64,000 bases of DNA from Atherix ibis (lineage: Eukaryota; Arthropoda; Insecta; Diptera; Athericidae): NCBI GenBank assembly GCA_958298945.1, contig OY282608.1, forward strand, positions 63,960,951 through 64,024,950, read 5' to 3'. Made by a program: the position numbers and the translations under genes. Below the pieces are notes generated by a model. The model was given only the letters and a program-made list of their open reading frames with translations. It was not told the origin of the DNA and searched no databases. Positions 12,313 to 25,200 of this stretch are shown here, piece after piece (the first letter of the stretch is position 1; each line of letters opens with the position of its first letter).

Positions 12313-15300
12313 GTAGGTTTGTAGGTTTGTTGGTTTGTTGGTTTGTTGGTTTGTTGGTTTGTTCGTTTGTTGGTTTGTTGGTTAATTGGTTTGTTGGTTT
12401 GTTGGTTTGTTGGTTTGTTGGTTTGTTGGTTTGTTGGTTTATTTGTTTGTTGGTTTGTTGGTTTGTTGGTTTGTTGGTTTGTTGGTTTATTTGTTTGTTG
12501 GTTTGTTGGTTTGTAGGTTTGTTGGTTTGTTGGTTTGTTGGTTTGTTGGTTTGTTGGTTTGTTGGTTTGTTGGTTTGTTGGTTTGTTGGTTTGTTCGTTT
12601 GTTGGTTTGTTGGTTAATTGGTTTGTTGGTTTGTTGGTTTGTTGGCTTGTTGGTTTGTTGGTTTCTTGGTTTTTTGGTTTGTTGGTTAGTTGGTTTGTTG
12701 GTTTGTTGGTTTATTCGTTCGACGGTTTGTTGGTTTGTTGGTTTGTTGGTTTGTTGGTTTTTTGGTTTGTTGGTTTGTTGGTTACTTAGTGTGTTGGTTT
12801 GTTGGCATGTTGGTTTATTGGTTTGTTGGTTTGTTTGCTTGTTGGTTTGTTGGTTTGTTGGCTTGTTGGCTTGTTGGTTTGTTGGTTTGTTGGTTTGTTG
12901 GTTTGTTGGCTTGTTGGTTTGTTGGTTTGTTGGCTTGTTGGTTTGTTGGTTTGTTGGCTTGTTGGTTTGTTGCTTTGTTGGTTTGTTGGTTTGTTGGCTT
13001 GTTGGGTTGTTGGTTTGTTAGTTTGTTGGCTTTTTGGTTACTTGGTTTGTTGGTTCGTTGGTTTGTTCGTTTGTTGGTTTGTTGGTTAATTGGTTTGTTG
13101 GTTTGTAGGTTTGTTGGCTTGTTGGTATGTTGGTTTGTTGGTTTTTTGGTTTGTTGGTTTGTTGGTTTGTTGGTTTGTTGGTTTGTTCGTTTGATGGTTT
13201 GTTTGTTTGTTGGTTTTTTGGTTTGTTGGTTTGTTTGCTTGTTGGTTTGTTGGTTTGTTGGCTTGTTGGCTTGTTGGTTTGTTGGTTTGTTAGTTTGTTG
13301 GCTTGTTGGCTTGTTGGTTTGTATGTTTGTTGGCTTGTTGGTTTGTTGGTTTTTTGGCTTGTTGGTTTGTTGCTTTGTTGGTTTGTTGGTTTGTTGGCTT
13401 GTTGGGTTGTTGGTTTGTTAGTTTGTTGGCTTTTTGGTTACTTGGTTTGTTGGTTTGTTGGTTTGTTCGTTTGTTGGTTTGTTGGTTAATTGGTTTGTTG
13501 GTTTGTAGGTTTGTTGGCTTGTTGGTATGTTGGTTTGTTGGTTTTTTGGTTTGTTGGTTTGTTGGTTTGTTGGTTTGTTGGTTTGTTCGTTTGATGGTTT
13601 GTTTGTTTGTTGGTTTTTTGGTTTGTTGGTTTGTTGGTTTGTTGGTTTCTTGGTTTGTTGGTTTGTTGATTTGTTGATTTGTTGGTTTGTTGGCATGTTG
13701 GTTTGTTGGTTTGTTGGTTTGTTGGCTTGTTGGTTTGTTGGTTTGTTGGCTTGTTGGCTTGTTGGTTTGTTGGTTTGTTGGTTTGTTGGTTTGTTGGCTT
13801 GTTGGTTTGTTGGTTTGTTGGCTTGTTGGCTTGTTGGTTTGTTGGTTTGTTGGTTTGTTGGCTTGTTGGCTTGTTGGTTTGTTGGTTTGTTGGCTTGTTG
13901 GTTTGTTGGTTTGTTGGCTTGTTGGCTTGTTGCTTTGTTGGTTTGTTGGTTTGTTGGCTTGTTGGCTTGTTGGTTTGTTAGTTTGTTGGCTTTGGGGTTA
14001 CTTGGTTTGTTGGTATGTTGGTTTGTTGGTTTGTTGGTTTGTTGGCTTGTTGGTTTGTTGGTTTGTTGGTTTGTTGGCTTGTTGGCTTGTTGGTTTGTTG
14101 GTTTGTTGGTTTGTTGGTTTGTTGGTTTGTTGATTTGTTGGTTTTTTGGTTTGTTGGTTTGTTGGTTTGTTGGTTTGTTGGCTTGTTGGTTTGTTGGTTT
14201 GTTGGTTTTTTGGTTTGTTGGTTTGTTGGTTTGTTGGCATGTTGGTTTGTTGGCTTCTTGGCTTGTTTCTTTGTTAGTTTGTTGGTTTGTTGGCTTGTTG
14301 GCTTGTTGGTTTGTTAGTCTGTTGGCTTTTTGGTTACTTAGTTTGTTGGTTTGTTGGTTTGTTGGCTTGTTGGTTTGTTGGTTTTTTGGTTTGTTGGTTT
14401 GTTGGTTTGTTGGTTTGTTGGTTTGTTGGTTTATTTGTTTGTTGGTTTGTTGGCTTGTTGGTTTGTTGGTTTGTTGTTTTGTTGGTTTGTTGGTTTGTTG
14501 GTTTGTTGGTTTGTTGGTTTGTTGGTTTATTTGTTTGTTGGTTTGTTGGTTTGTTGGTTTGTTGGTTGGTTGGTTTGTTGGTTTGTTGGCTTGTTGGCTT
14601 GTTGGTTTGTTGGTTTGTTGGTTTTTTCTTTTGTTGGTTTGTTAGTTTGTTGGTTTGTTGGTTTGTTGGTTTGCTGGTTTGTTGGTTTGTTGGCTTGTTG
14701 GTTTGTTGGTTTGTTGGCTTCTTGGCTTGTTGCTTTGTTGGTTTATTGGTTTGTTGGCTTGTTGGCTTGTTGGTTTGTTAGTTTCTTGGCTTTTTGGTTA
14801 CTTGGTTTGTTGGTTTGTTGGTTTGTTGGCTTGTTGGTTTGTTGGCTAGTTGGTTTGTTGGTTTGTTGGTTTGTTGGTTCGTTGGTTTGTTGGCTTGTTG
14901 GTTTGTTGGTTTGTTGGCTTGTTGGCTTGTTGGTTTGTTAGTTTGTTGGTTTTTTGGTTACTTGGTTTGTTGGTTTGTTGGTTTGTTGGCTTGTTGGTTT
15001 GTTGGCTTGTTGGTTTGTTGGTTTGTTGGTTTGTTGGCTTGTTGGCTTGTTGGTTTGTTGGTTTGTTGGCTTGTTGGTTTGTTGATTTGTTGGCTTGTTG
15101 GTTTGTTGCTTTGGTGGCTTGTTGGCTTGTTGGTTTGTTGGTTTGTTGGCTTGTTGGTTACTTAGTTTGTTGGTTTGTTGGTTTGTTGGTTTGTTGGTTT
15201 GTTGGCTTGTTGGCTTGTTGGTTTGTTGGTTAGTTCGTTTGTTGGTTTGTTAGTTTGTTGGTTTGTTGGCTTGTTGGCTTGTTGGTTTGTTGGTTTTTTG

Positions 15301-15504
15301 GTTTGTTGGTTTGTTGGTTTGTTGGTTTGTTGGTTTGTTGGTTTATTTGTTTGTTGGTTTGTTGGCTTGTTGGTTTGTTGGTTAGTTCGTTTGTTGGTTT
15401 GTTAGTTTGTTGGTTTGTTGGCTTGTTGGCTTGTTGGTTTGTTGGTTTTTTGGTTTGTTGGTTTGTTGGTTTGTTGGCTTCTTGGTTTGTTGGTTTGTTG
15501 GTTT
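12313..15504 (+). repeat. Domain A higher-order cycle 4
   Basis: Length about 3,192. Marks: double GTAGG (12313), GACGG (12721), TTAC at 12782, 13038, 13438, 13998 (GGGG), 14334, 14798, 14958, 15158. TTAC spacings of 256 and 400 at the start equal those of cycle 1. This is the last of three cycles with the intact TTCGTTCGACGG element. Confidence 0.85.
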
Positions 15505-18500
15505 GTAGGTTTGTAGGTTTGTTGGTTTGTTGGTTTGTTGGTTTGTTGGTTTGTTGGTTTGTTCGTTTGTTGGTTTGTTGGTTAATTGGTTTGTTCGTTT
15601 GTTGGTTTGTTGGTTTGTTGGTTTGTTGGTTTATTTGTTTGTTGGTTTATTGGTTTGTTGGTTTGTTGGTTTGTTGGTTTATTTGTTTGTTGGTTTGCTG
15701 GTTTGTAGGTTTGTTGGTTTGTTGGTTTGTTGGTTTGTTGGTTTGTTGGTTTGTTGGTTTGTTGGTTTGTTGGTTTGTTGGTTTGTTGGTTTGTTCGTTT
15801 GTTGGTTTGTTGGTTAATTGGTTTGTTGGTTTGTTGGTTTTTGGCTTATTGGTTTGTTGGTTTCTTGGTTTTTTGGTTTGTTGGTTTGTTGGTTTGTTGG
15901 TTTGTTGGTTTATTCGTTTGACGGTTTGTTGGTTTGTTGGTTTGTTGGTTTTTTGGTTTGTTGGTTTGTTGGTTTGTTGGTTACTTAGTTTGTTGGTTTG
16001 TTGGCATATTGGTTTATTGGTTTGTTGGTTTGTTTGCTTGTTGGTTTGTTGGTTTGTTGGTTTGTTGGCTTGTTGGCTTGTTGGTTTGTTGGTTTGTTGG
16101 TTTGTTGGTTTGTTGGCTTGTTTGTTTGTTGGTTTGTTGGCTTGTTGGTTTGTTGGTTTGTTGGCTTGTTGGTTTGTTGGTTTGTTGGCTTGTCGGTTTG
16201 TTGCTTTGTTGGTTTGTTGGTTTGTTGGCTTGTTAGGTTGTTGGTTTGTTAGTTTTTTGGCTTTTTGGTTACTTGGTTTGTTGGTTTGTTGGTTTGTTCG
16301 TTTGTTGGTTTGTTGGTTAATTGGTTTGTTGGTTTGTAGGTTTGATGGTTTGTTTGTTTGTTGGTTTTTTGGTTTGTTGGTTTGTTGGTTTGTTGGTTTC
16401 TTGGTTTGTTGGTTTGTTGATTTGTTGATTTGTTGGTTTGTTGGCATGTTGGTTTGTTGGTTTGTTGGTTTGTTGGCTTGTTGGTTTGTTGGTTTGTTAG
16501 CTTGTTGGCTTGTTGGTTTGTTGGTTTGTTGGTTTGTTGGTTTGTTGGCTTGTTGGTTTGTTGGTTTGTTGGCTTGTTGGTTTGTTGGTTTGTTGGTTTG
16601 TTGGCTTGTTGGCTTGTTGGTTTGTTGGTTTGTTGGCTTGTTGGTTTGTTAGTTTGTTGGCTTGTTGGCTTGTTGCTTTGTTGGTTTGTTGGTTTGTTGG
16701 CTTGTTGGCTTGTTGGTTTGTTAGTTTGTTGGCTTTGGGGTTACTTGGTTTGTTGGTTTGTTGGTTTGTTGGTTTGTTGGTTTGTTGGATTGTTGGTTTG
16801 TTGGTTTGTTGGTTTGTTGGCTTGTTGGCTTGTTGGTTTGTTGGTTTGTTGGTTTGTTGGTTTGTTGGTTTGTTGATTTGTTGGTTTTTTGGTTTGTTGG
16901 TTTGTTGGTTTGTTGGTTTGTTGGTTTGTTGGCTTGTTGGTTTATTGGTTTGTTGGTTTTTTGGTTTCTTGGTTTGTTGGTTTGTTGGCATGTTGGTTTG
17001 TTGGCTTTTTGGCTTGTTTCTTTGTTAGTTTGTTGGTTTGTTGGTTTGTTGGCTTGTTGGTTTGTTAGTTTGTTGGCTTTTTGGTTACTTAGTTTGTTGG
17101 TTTGTTGGTTTGTTGGCTTGTTGGTTTGTTGGTTTTTTGGTTTGTTGGTTTGTTGGTTTGTTGGTTTGTTGGTTTGTTGGTTTATTTGTTTGTTGGTTTG
17201 TTGGCTTGTTGGTTTGTTGGTTTTTTGTTTTGTTGGTTTGTTGGTTTGTTGGCTTGTTGGTTTGTTGGCTAGTTGGTTTGTTGGTTTGTTAGTTTGTTGG
17301 TTCGTTGGCTTGTTGGTTTGTTGGTTTGTTGGTTTGTTGGCTTGTTGGCTTGTTGGTTTGTTGGTTTGTTGGCTTGTTGGTTTGTTGGTTTGTTGGCTTG
17401 TTGGCTTGTTGCTTTGTTGGTTTGTTGGTTTGTTGGCTTGTTGGCTTGTTGGTTTGTTAGTTTGTTGGCTTTGGTGTTACTTGGTTTGTTGGTTTGTTGG
17501 TTTGTTGGTTTGTTGGCTTGTTGGTTTGTTGGTTTGTTGGTTTGTTGGCTTGTTGGCTTGTTGGTTTGTTGGTTTGTTGGTTTGTTGGTTTGTTGATTTG
17601 TTGGTTTTTTGGTTTGTTGGTTTGTTGGTTTGTTGGTTTGTTGGCTTGTTGGTTTATTGGTTTGTTGGTTTTTTGGTTTGTTGGTTTGTTGGTTTGTTGG
17701 CATGTTGGTTTGTTGGCTTTTTGGCTTGTTTCTTTGTTAGTTTGTTGGTTTGTTGGCTTGTTGGCTTGTTGGTTTGTTAGTTTGTTGGCTTTTTGGTGAC
17801 TTAGTTTGTTGGTTTGTTGGTTTGTTGGCTTGTTGGTTTGTTGGTTTTTTGGTTTGTTGGTTTGTTGGTTTGTTGGTTTGTTGGTTTGTTGGTTTATTTG
17901 TTTGTTGGTTTGTTGGCTTGTTGGTTTGTTGGTTTTTTGTTTTGTTGGTTTGTTGGTTTGTTGGCTTGTTGGTTTGTTGGCTAGTTGGTTTGTTGGTTTG
18001 TTGGTTTGTTGGTTCGTTGGTTTGTTGGCTTGTTGGTTTGTTGGTTTGTTGGCTTGTTGGCTTGTTGGTTTGTTGGTGTGTTGGCTTGTTGGTTTGTTGG
18101 TTTGTTGGTTTGTTGGCTTGTTGGCTTGTTGGCTTGTTGCTTTGTTGGTTTGTTGGTTTGTTGGCTTGTTGGCTTGTTGGCTTGTTGGTTTGTTAGTTTG
18201 TTGGTTTTTTGGTTACTTGGTTTGTTGGTTTGTTGGTTTGTTGGCTTGTTGGTTTGTTGGCTTGTTGGTTTGTTGGTTTGTTGGTTTGTTAGCTTGTTGG
18301 CTTGGTGGTTTGTTGGTTTGTTGGCTTGTTGGTTTGTTGATTTGTTGGCTTGTTGGTTTGTTGCTTTGTTGGCTTGTTGGCTTGTTGGTTTGTTGGTTTG
18401 TTGGCTTGTTGGTTACTTAGTTTGTTGGTTTGTTGGTTTGTTTGTTTGTTGGTTTGTTGGCTTGTTGGCTTGTTGGTTTGTTGGTTAGTTCGTTTGTTGG

Positions 18501-18759
18501 TTTGTTAGTTTGTTGGTTTGTTGGCTTGTTGGCTTGTTGGTTTGTTGGTTTTTTGGTTTGTTGGTTTGTTGGTTTGTTGGTTTGTTGGTTTGTTGGTTTA
18601 TTTGTTTGTTGGTTTGTTGGCTTGTTGGTTTGTTGGTTAGTTCGTTTGTTGGTTTGTTAGTTTGTTGGTTTGTTGGCTTGTTGGCTTGTTGGTTTGTTGG
18701 TTTTTTGGTTTGTTGGTTTCTTGGTTTGTTGGCTTGTTGGTTTGTTGGTTTGTTGGTTT
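15505..18759 (+). repeat. Domain A higher-order cycle 5
   Basis: Length about 3,255. Marks: double GTAGG (15505), GACGG (15920), TTAC at 15981, 16269, 16741 (GGGG), 17085, 17477 (GGTG variant), TGAC at 17797, TTAC at 18213 and 18413. The GGTGTTAC/GGTGACTTAG pair identifies a lineage shared with blocks near 23.3, 25.5 and 32.2 kb. Confidence 0.85.
15836..15842 (+). other. 7-base unit GGTTTTT before GGCTTATT
   Basis: Register change -1 in the head module of cycle 5. The equivalent places in cycles 2, 6, 8 and 9 have a full GGTTTGTT. Confidence 0.85.
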
Positions 18760-21700
18760 GTAGGTTTGTAGGTTTGTTGGTTTGTTGGTTTGTTGGTTTG
18801 TTGGTTTGTTCGTTTGTTGGTTTGTTGGTTAATTGGTTTGTTGGTTTGTTGGTTTGTTGGTTTGTTGGTTTGTTGGTTTATTTGTTTGTTGGTTTGTTGG
18901 TTTGTTGGTTTGTTGGTTTGTTGGTTTATTTGTTTGTTGGTTTGCTGGTTTGTAGGTTTGTTGGTTTGTTGGTTTGTTGGTTTGTTGGTTTGTTGGTTTG
19001 TTGGTTTGTTGGTTTGTTGGTTTGTTGGTTTGTTTGTTTGTTGGTTTGTTGGTTAATTGGTTTGTTGGTTTGTTGGTTTGTTGGCTTATTGGTTTGTTGG
19101 TTTCTTGGTTTTTTGGTTTGTTGGTTTGTTGGTTTGTTGGTTTGTTGGTTTATTCGTTTGACGGTTTGTTAGTTTGTTGGTTTGTTGGTTTTTTGGTTTG
19201 TTGGTTTGTTGGTTACTTAGTTTGTTGGTTTGTTGGCATGTTGGTTTATTGGTTTGTTGGTTTATTTGCTTGTTGGTTTGTTGGTTTGTTGGCTTGTTGG
19301 CTTGTTGGTTTGTTGGTTTGTTGGTTTGTTGGTTTGTTGGCTTGTTGGTTTGTTGGTTTGTTGGCTTATTGGTTTGTTGGTTTGTTGGTTTGTTGGTTTG
19401 TTGGCTTGTTGGCTTGTTGGTTTGTTGGTTTGTTGGCTTGTTGGTTTGTTGGTTTGTTGGCTTGTTGGTTTGTTGCTTTGTTGGTTTGTTGCTTTGTTGG
19501 TTTGTTGGTTTGTTGGCTTGTTGGGTTGTTGGTTTGTTAGTTTGTTGGCTTTTTGGTTACTTGGTTTGTTGGTTTGTAAGTTTGTTCGTTTGTTGGTTTG
19601 TTGGTTAATTGGTTTGTTGGTTTGTAGGTTTGTTGGCTTGTTGGTATGTTGGTTTGTTGGTTTTATGGTATGTTGGTTTGTTGGTTTGTTGGTTTGTTGG
19701 TTTGTTCGTTTGATGGTTTGTTTGTTTGTTGGTTTTTGGTTTGTTGGTTTGTTGGTTTGTTGGTTTGTTGGTTTCTTGGTTTGTTGGTTTGTTGATTTGT
19801 TGATTTGTTGGTTTGTTGGCATGTTGGTTTGTTGGTTTGTTGGTTTGTTGGCTTGTTGGTTTGTTGGTTTGTTGGCTTGTTGGCTTGTTGGTTTGTTGGT
19901 TTTTTGGTTTGTTGGTTTGTTGGCTTGTTGGTTTGTTGGTTTGTTGGCTTGTTGGTTTGTTGGTTTGTTGGTTTGTTGGCTTGTTGGCTTGTTGGTTTGT
20001 TGGTTTGTTGGCTTGTTGGTTTGTTGGTTTGTTGGCTTGTTGGCTTGTTGCTTTCTTGGTTTGTTGGTTTGTTGGCTTGTTGGCTTGTTGGTTTGTTAGT
20101 TTGTTGGCTTTGGGGTTACTTGGTTTGTTGGTTTGTTGGTTTGTTGGCTTGTTGGTTTGTTGGTTTGTTGGTTTGTTGGCTTGTTGGCTTGTTGGTTTGT
20201 TGGTTTGTTGGTTTGTTGGTTTGTTGGTTTGTTGATTTGTTGGTTTTTTGGTTTGTTGGTTTGTTGGTTTGTTGGTTTGTTGGCTTGTTGGTTTGTTGGT
20301 TTGTTGGTTTTTTGGTTTGTTGGTTTGTTGGTTTGTTGGTTTGTTGGCATGTTGGTTTGTTGGCTTTTTGGCTTGTTTCTTTGTTAGTTTGTTGGTTTGT
20401 TGGCTTGTTGGCTTGTTGGTTTGTTAGTTTGTTGGCTTTTTGGTTACTTAGTTTGTTGGTTTGTTGGTTTTTTGGTTTGTTGGTTTATTGGTTTGTTGGT
20501 TTGTTGGTTTGTTGGTTTGTTGGTTTGTTGGTTTGTTGGCTTGTTGGTTTGTTAGTTTGTTGGCTTTGTGGTTACTTGGTTTGTTGGTATGTTGGTTTGT
20601 TGGTTTGTTGGTTTGTTGGCTTGTTGGTTTGTTGGTTTGTTGGTTTGTTGGCTTGTTGGCTTGTTGGTTTGTTGGTTTGTTGGTTTGTTGGTTTGTTGGT
20701 TTGTTGATTTGTTGGTTTTTTGGTTTGTTGGTTTGTTGGTTTGTTGGTTTGTTGGTTTTTTGGTTTGTTGGTTTGTTGGTTTGTTGGTTTGTTGGCATGT
20801 TGGTTTGTTGGCTTCTTGGCTTGTTTCTTTGTTAGTTTGTTGGTTTGTTGGCTTGTTGGCTTGTTGGTTTGTTAGTCTGTTGGCTTTTTGGTTACTTAGT
20901 TTGTTGGTTTGTTGGTTTGTTGGCTTGTTGGTTTGTTGGTTTTTTGGTTTGTTGGTTTGTTGGTTTGTTGGTTTGTTGGTTTGTTGGTTTATTTGTTTGT
21001 TGGTTTGTTGGCTTGTTGGTTTGTTGGTTTTTTGTTTTGTTGGTTTGTTGGTTTGTTGGTTTGTTGGTTTGTTGGTTTGTTGGTTAATTTGTTTGTTGGT
21101 TTGTTGGTTTGTTGGTTTGTTGGTTGGTTGGTTTGTTGGTTTGTTGGCTTGTTGGCTTGTTGGTTTGTTGGTTTGTTGGTTTTTTCTTTTGTTGGTTTGT
21201 TAGTTTGTTGGTTTGTTGGTTTGTTGGTTTGCTGATTTGTTGGTTTGTTGGCTTGTTGGCTTGTTGGTTTGTTGGTTTGTTGGCTTGTTGGTTTGTTGGT
21301 TTGTTGGCTTCTTGGCTTGTTGCTTTGTTGGTTTATTGGTTTGTTGGCTTGTTGGCTTGTTGGTTTGTTAGTTTCTTGGCTTTTTGGTTACTTGGTTTGT
21401 TGGTTTGTTGGTTTGTTGGCTTGTTGGTTTGTTGGCTAGTTTGTTTGTTGGTTTGTTGGTTTGTTGGTTAGTTGGTTTGTTGGCTTGTTGGTTTGTTGGT
21501 TTGTTGGCTTGTTGGCTTGTTGGTTTGTTGGTGTGTTGGCTTGTTGGTTTGTTGGTTTGTTGGTTTGTTGGCTTGTTGGCTTGTTGGCTTGTTGCTTTGT
21601 TGGTTTGTTGGTTTGTTGGCTTGTTGGCTTGTTGGCTTGTTGGTTTGTTAGTTTGTTGGTTTTTTGGTTACTTGGTTTGTTGGTTTGTTGGTTTGTTGGC

Positions 21701-22214
21701 TTGTTGGTTTGTTGGCTTGTTGGTTTGTTGGTTTGTTGGTTTGTTGGCTTGTTGGCTTGTTGGTTTGTTGGTTTGTTGGCTTGTTGGTTTGTTGATTTGT
21801 TGGCTTGTTGGTTTGTTGCTTTGTTGGCTTGTTGGCTTGTTGGTTTGTTGGTTTGTTGGCTTGTTGGTTACTTAGTTTGTTGGTTTGTTGGTTTGTTGGT
21901 TTGTTGGTTTGTTGGCTTGTTGGCTTGTTGGTTTGTTGGTTAGTTCGTTTGTTGGTTTGTTAGTTTGTTGGTTTGTTGGCTTGTTGGCTTGTTGGTTTGT
22001 TGGTTTTTTGGTTTGTTGGTTTGTTGGTTTGTTGGTTTGTTGGTTTGTTGGTTTATTTGTTTGTTGGTTTGTTGGCTTGTTGGTTTGTTGGTTAGTTCGT
22101 TTGTTGGTTTGTTAGTTTGTTGGTTTGTTGGCTTGTTGGCTTGTTGGTTTGTTGGTTTTTTGGTTTGTTGGTTTGTTGGTTTGTTGGCTTCTTGGTTTGT
22201 TGGTTTGTTGGTTT
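18760..22214 (+). repeat. Domain A higher-order cycle 6
   Basis: Length about 3,455. Marks: double GTAGG (18760), GACGG (19160), TTAC at 19213, 19557, 20116 (GGGG), 20444, 20572 (GTGG variant), 20892, 21388, 21668, 21868. From about 18.76 to 20.3 kb it is nearly identical to 26.71-28.25 kb at a constant offset of 7,943. The two visible differences in the best-compared 1.3 kb are an AGTTTGTT near 19,168 and a GGCTTATT near 19,370. Confidence 0.88.
19731..19737 (+). other. 7-base unit GGTTTTT, copy 1 of 4
   Basis: It follows the TTCG/GATGG element, where other cycles have GGTTTTTT. The same loss of one T is at 22,290, 27,674 and 34,297, so these four segments share an ancestor. Confidence 0.9.
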
Positions 22215-22289
22215 GTAGGTTTGTAGGTTTGTTGGTTTGTTGGTTTGTTGGTTTGTTGGTTTGTTCGTTTGATGGTTTGTTTGTTTGTT

Positions 22290-22296
22290 GGTTTTT
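22290..22296 (+). other. 7-base unit GGTTTTT, copy 2 of 4
   Basis: Same lesion as at 19,731, in the truncated cycle 7. Confidence 0.9.
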
Positions 22297-25200
22297 GGTT
22301 TGTTGGTTTGTTGGCTTGTTGGTTTGTTGGTTTGTTAGCTTGTTGGCTTGTTGGTTTGTTGGTTTGTTGGTTTGTTGGTTTGTTGGCTTGTTGGTTTGTT
22401 GGTTTGTTGGCTTGTTGGTTTGTTGGTTTGTTGGTTTGTTGGCTTGTTGGCTTGTTGGTTTGTTGGTTTGTTGGCTTGTTGGTTTGTTGGTTTGTTGGCT
22501 TGTTGGCTTGTTGCTTTGTTGGTTTGTTGGTTTGTTGGCTTGTTGGCTTGTTGGTTTGTTAGTTTGTTGGCTTTGGGGTTACTTGGTTTGTTGGTTTGTT
22601 GGTTTGTTGGTTTGTTGGTTTGTTGGATTGTTGGTTTGTTGGTTTGTTGGTTTGTTGGCTTGTTGGCTTGTTGGTTTGTTGGTTTGTTGGTTTGTTGGTT
22701 TGTTGGTTTGTTGATTTGTTGGTTTTTTGGTTTGTTGGTTTGTTGGTTTGTTGGTTTGTTGGTTTGTTGGCTTGTTGGTTTATTGGTTTGTTGGTTTTTT
22801 GGTTTGTTGGTTTGTTGGTTTGTTGGCATGTTGGTTTGTTGGCTTTTTGGCTTGTTTCTTTGTTAGTTTGTTGGTTTGTTGGTTTGTTGGCTTGTTGGTT
22901 TGTTAGTTTGTTGGCTTTTTGGTTACTTAGTTTGTTGGTTTGTTGGTTTGTTGGCTTGTTGGTTTGTTGGTTTTTTGGTTTGTTGGTTTGTTGGTTTGTT
23001 GGTTTGTTGGTTTGTTGGTTTATTTGTTTGTTGGTTTGTTGGCTTGTTGGTTTGTTGGTTTTTTGTTTTGTTGGTTTGTTGGTTTGTTGGCTTGTTGGTT
23101 TGTTGGCTAGTTGGTTTGTTGGTTTGTTAGTTTGTTGGTTCGTTGGCTTGTTGGTTTGTTGGTTTGTTGGTTTGTTGGCTTGTTGGCTTGTTGGTTTGTT
23201 GGTTTGTTGGCTTGTTGGTTTGTTGGTTTGTTGGCTTGTTGGCTTGTTGCTTTGTTGGTTTGTTGGTTTGTTGGCTTGTTGGCTTGTTGGTTTGTTAGTT
23301 TGTTGGCTTTGGTGTTACTTGGTTTGTTGGTTTGTTGGTTTGTTGGTTTGTTGGCTTGTTGGTTTGTTGGTTTGTTGGTTTGTTGGCTTGTTGGCTTGTT
23401 GGTTTGTTGGTTTGTTGGTTTGTTGGTTTGTTGGTTTGTTGATTTGTTGGTTTTTTGGTTTGTTGGTTTGTTGGTTTGTTGGTTTGTTGGCTTGTTGGTT
23501 TATTGGTTTGTTGGTTTTTTGGTTTGTTGGTTTGTTGGTTTGTTGGCATGTTGGTTTGTTGGCTTTTTGGCTTGTTTCTTTGTTAGTTTGTTGGTTTGTT
23601 GGCTTGTTGGCTTGTTGGTTTGTTAGTTTGTTGGCTTTTTGGTGACTTAGTTTGTTGGTTTGTTGGTTTGTTGGCTTGTTGGTTTGTTGGTTTTTTGGTT
23701 TGTTGGTTTGTTGGTTTGTTGGTTTGTTGGTTTGTTGGTTTGTTGGTTTATTTGTTTGTTGGTTTGTTGGCTTGTTGGTTTGTTGGTTTTTTGTTTTGTT
23801 GGTTTGTTGGTTTGTTGGCTTGTTGGTTTGTTGGCTAGTTGGTTTGTTGGTTTGTTGGTTTGTTGGTTCGTTGGTTTGTTGGCTTGTTGGTTTGTTGGTT
23901 TGTTGGCTTGTTGGCTTGTTGGTTTGTTGGTGTGTTGGCTTGTTGGTTTGTTGGTTTGTTGGTTTGTTGGCTTGTTGGCTTGTTGGCTTGTTGCTTTGTT
24001 GGTTTGTTGGTTTGTTGGCTTGTTGGCTTGTTGGCTTGTTGGTTTGTTAGTTTGTTGGTTTTTTGGTTACTTGGTTTGTTGGTTTGTTGGTTTGTTGGCT
24101 TGTTGGTTTGTTGGCTTGTTGGTTTGTTGGTTTGTTGGTTTGTTAGCTTGTTGGCTTGGTGGTTTGTTGGTTTGTTGGCTTGTTGGTTTGTTGATTTGTT
24201 GGCTTGTTGGTTTGTTGCTTTGTTGGCTTGTTGGCTTGTTGGTTTGTTGGTTTGTTGGCTTGTTGGTTACTTAGTTTGTTGGTTTGTTGGTTTGTTGGTT
24301 TGTTGGTTTGTTGGCTTGTTGGCTTGTTGGTTTGTTGGTTAGTTCGTTTGTTGGTTTGTTAGTTTGTTGGTTTGTTGGCTTGTTGGCTTGTTGGTTTGTT
24401 GGTTTTTTGGTTTGTTGGTTTGTTGGTTTGTTGGTTTGTTGGTTTGTTGGTTTATTTGTTTATTGGTTTGTTGGCTTGTTGGTTTGTTGGTTAGTTCGTT
24501 TGTTGGTTTGTTGGTTTGTTGGCTTGTTGGTTTGTTGGTTTGTTGGCTTGTTGGTTTGTTGGTTTGTTGGTTTGTTGGCTTGTTGGCTTGTTGGTTTGTT
24601 GGTTTGTTGGCTTGTTGGTTTGTTGGTTTGTTGGCTTGTTGGCTTGTTGCTTTGTTGGTTTGTTGGTTTGTTGGCTTGTTGGCTTGTTGGTTTGTTAGTT
24701 TGTTGGCTTTGGGGTTACTTGGTTTGTTGGTTTGTTGGTTTGTTGGTTTGTTGGTTTGTTGGATTGTTGGTTTGTTGGTTTGTTGGTTTGTTGGCTTGTT
24801 GGCTTGTTGGTTTGTTGGTTTGTTGGTTTGTTGGTTTGTTGGTTTGTTGATTTGTTGGTTTTTTGGTTTGTTGGTTTGTTGGTTTGTTGGTTTGTTGGTT
24901 TGTTGGCTTGTTGGTTTATTGGTTTGTTGGTTTTTTGGTTTGTTGGTTTGTTGGTTTGTTGGCATGTTGGTTTGTTGGCTTTTTGGCTTGTTTCTTTGTT
25001 AGTTTGTTGGTTTGTTGGTTTGTTGGCTTGTTGGTTTGTTAGTTTGTTGGCTTTTTGGTTACTTAGTTTGTTGGTTTGTTGGTTTGTTGGCTTGTTGGTT
25101 TGTTGGTTTTTTGGTTTGTTGGTTTGTTGGTTTGTTGGTTTGTTGGTTTGTTGGTTTATTTGTTTGTTGGTTTGTTGGCTTGTTGGTTTGTTGGTTTTTT